Source: Cytobacillus oceanisediminis
GTDB taxonomy: Bacteria; Bacillota; Bacilli; Bacillales; Cytobacillaceae
Assembly (NCBI RefSeq): GCF_022811925.1
Contig: NZ_CP065511.1
Location: forward strand, 2,721,501-2,785,500
Reading direction: 5' to 3'
DNA: 64,000 bases
The position numbers and the translations under genes are program-made. Of this stretch, positions 63,458-64,000 are shown in pieces (within the stretch, counting starts at the first letter, position 1; each line of letters begins with the position of its first letter). The notes under the pieces were generated by a model. That model saw only the letters and a list, made by a program, of their open reading frames with translations, was not told the origin of the DNA and did not search any database.

Positions 63458-64000
63458 GTGAATAAGAATTTATTGATCACCTTTTTTACTGCTGTATTAG
63501 GTGCAGTATTATTTTCTTTGCTGCATATTCCGGTCGCCTTTTTGCTTGGTGCATTGACTGCCGTTATGATTGGAAGCCGGCTCAGCAGGATTCCGTTTTA
63601 TTGGCCTGCCGGATTTCGCGATGCCGGGATTATCATCGTCGGATACAGCATCGGCCTTTCTTTTACACAGGAAGCGGTTCTGCTTATCCTTCAGAAGCTC
63701 CCTTTTATTTTGCTCGTTACCGTTTGCATGGTTCTCTTTAGCGCCATATCTGCACTTCTCATTGCGAAATTAATGGGCATCGACTATCCGACAGTTTTGA
63801 TCGGCAGTATTCCCGGAGGTCTGTCACAAATGATTCTTCTGGCAGAGGAAGTCAAAGGAATAGATATCACGGTTGTTACCTTTATGCAGGTCGCACGGCT
63901 GACCATGATTATCTTCATCGTTCCTATACTAGTATTCGGACCTTGGCTTAATGTCCCAAGTGGCCCTGGTTTTGAAGCGGCAGAACCTTTATGGGGTGAT
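63458..64000 (+). CDS. AbrB-family (COG3180) membrane protein, 5' part
   Basis: The first 181 residues of a frame that runs off the window. GTG 63458 with AAAAGAAGG upstream. Hydrophobic helices, LGALTAVMIGSRLSR, PAGFRDAGIIIVGYSIGLSF and IGSIPGGLSQMILLAEEVKG match the family named ammonia-monooxygenase-like or AbrB. Members are membrane regulators or transporters; function unresolved. Confidence 0.8.
   Translation, partial: MNKNLLITFFTAVLGAVLFSLLHIPVAFLLGALTAVMIGSRLSRIPFYWPAGFRDAGIIIVGYSIGLSFTQEAVLLILQKLPFILLVTVCMVLFSAISALLIAKLMGIDYPTVLIGSIPGGLSQMILLAEEVKGIDITVVTFMQVARLTMIIFIVPILVFGPWLNVPSGPGFEAAEPLWGD

Noticed and set aside
1..64000. CRISPR arrays, rRNA, tRNA, transposases, restriction or toxin-antitoxin systems
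   Set aside because: No regularly spaced repeats, cloverleaf-like tRNA shapes or transposase motifs were found by eye.

Overview
The window reads as a chromosomal segment of a low-to-medium GC, endospore-forming Bacillaceae bacterium (Bacillus, Cytobacillus or Mesobacillus-like). The evidence is the H-type small acid-soluble spore protein, the aa3-type menaquinol oxidase qoxABCD, the S-box, TPP, preQ1 and guanidine-I riboswitches of Bacillus type, the YkkC/YkkD, SwrC/YerO, QueE and PxpABC homologues, strong AGGAGG-type ribosome sites, and frequent TTG or GTG starts. I see no rRNA, tRNA, CRISPR array, insertion sequence or prophage. Most of the segment is ordinary core and accessory metabolism; the species assignment is inference.

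Layout. 0.2-0.8 kb: a small zinc-ribbon-like protein and sspH. 0.9-8.8 kb: a SAM riboswitch controlling a tightly overlapped methionine operon, metI-metC-yitJ-metH. 8.8-21.5 kb: small and single-gene units (HAD phosphatase, DUF3889, an AbrB-like tandem protein, aldo-keto reductase, a truncated globin with a well placed Fnr-type site, lipoproteins, DUF3231, a membrane-anchored beta-propeller protein, a DMT permease, a CAP lipoprotein, threonine aldolase). 22-25.9 kb: qoxABCD. 26-29.7 kb: thiT under a TPP riboswitch and a second FtsH-like AAA protease. 29.8-33.9 kb: a divergent TetR regulator and SwrC-type RND pump, followed by a 500-base gene-free stretch rich in inverted repeats. 34.4-39.1 kb: a polysaccharide-deacetylase-like protein and the potABCD polyamine importer. 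39.2-41.2 kb: queCDE under a preQ1 riboswitch.

42.4-47 kb: a 5-oxoprolinase operon, pxpB-pxpC-pxpA, followed by an Nramp-fold permease and a YcsI (DUF1445, D-glutamate-cyclase-like) protein. The permease lacks the usual metal-binding motifs, which makes the locus a candidate 5-oxoproline uptake, formation and hydrolysis module; this is my most interesting functional hypothesis. 47-52.5 kb: a metallophosphatase without the usual C-terminal domain, an SDR, an AI-2E-type membrane protein, a HIT protein with a P-loop kinase-like partner, and DUF302. 52.6-55.7 kb: a MurG paralogue outside a division cluster, a guanidine-I riboswitch with the ykkC/ykkD exporter pair, a helicase-loader-inhibitor-like small protein and exoA. 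56.3-59.6 kb: a TPP-riboswitch-controlled thiamine salvage operon (SDR-thiM-thiD-thiE). 59.7-64 kb: OsmC protein, Cof-type HAD phosphatase, an ECF sigma factor preceded by a matching ECF-type promoter and followed by a membrane-anchored putative anti-sigma factor, and an AbrB-family permease cut by the window end.

Several genes below 60 codons were identified by translating gaps by eye (sspH, 9820-9963, 18716-18844, 19115-19261, 20272-20448, 29508-29660). All family names rest on recognised motifs and remembered family architecture; no database search was run.
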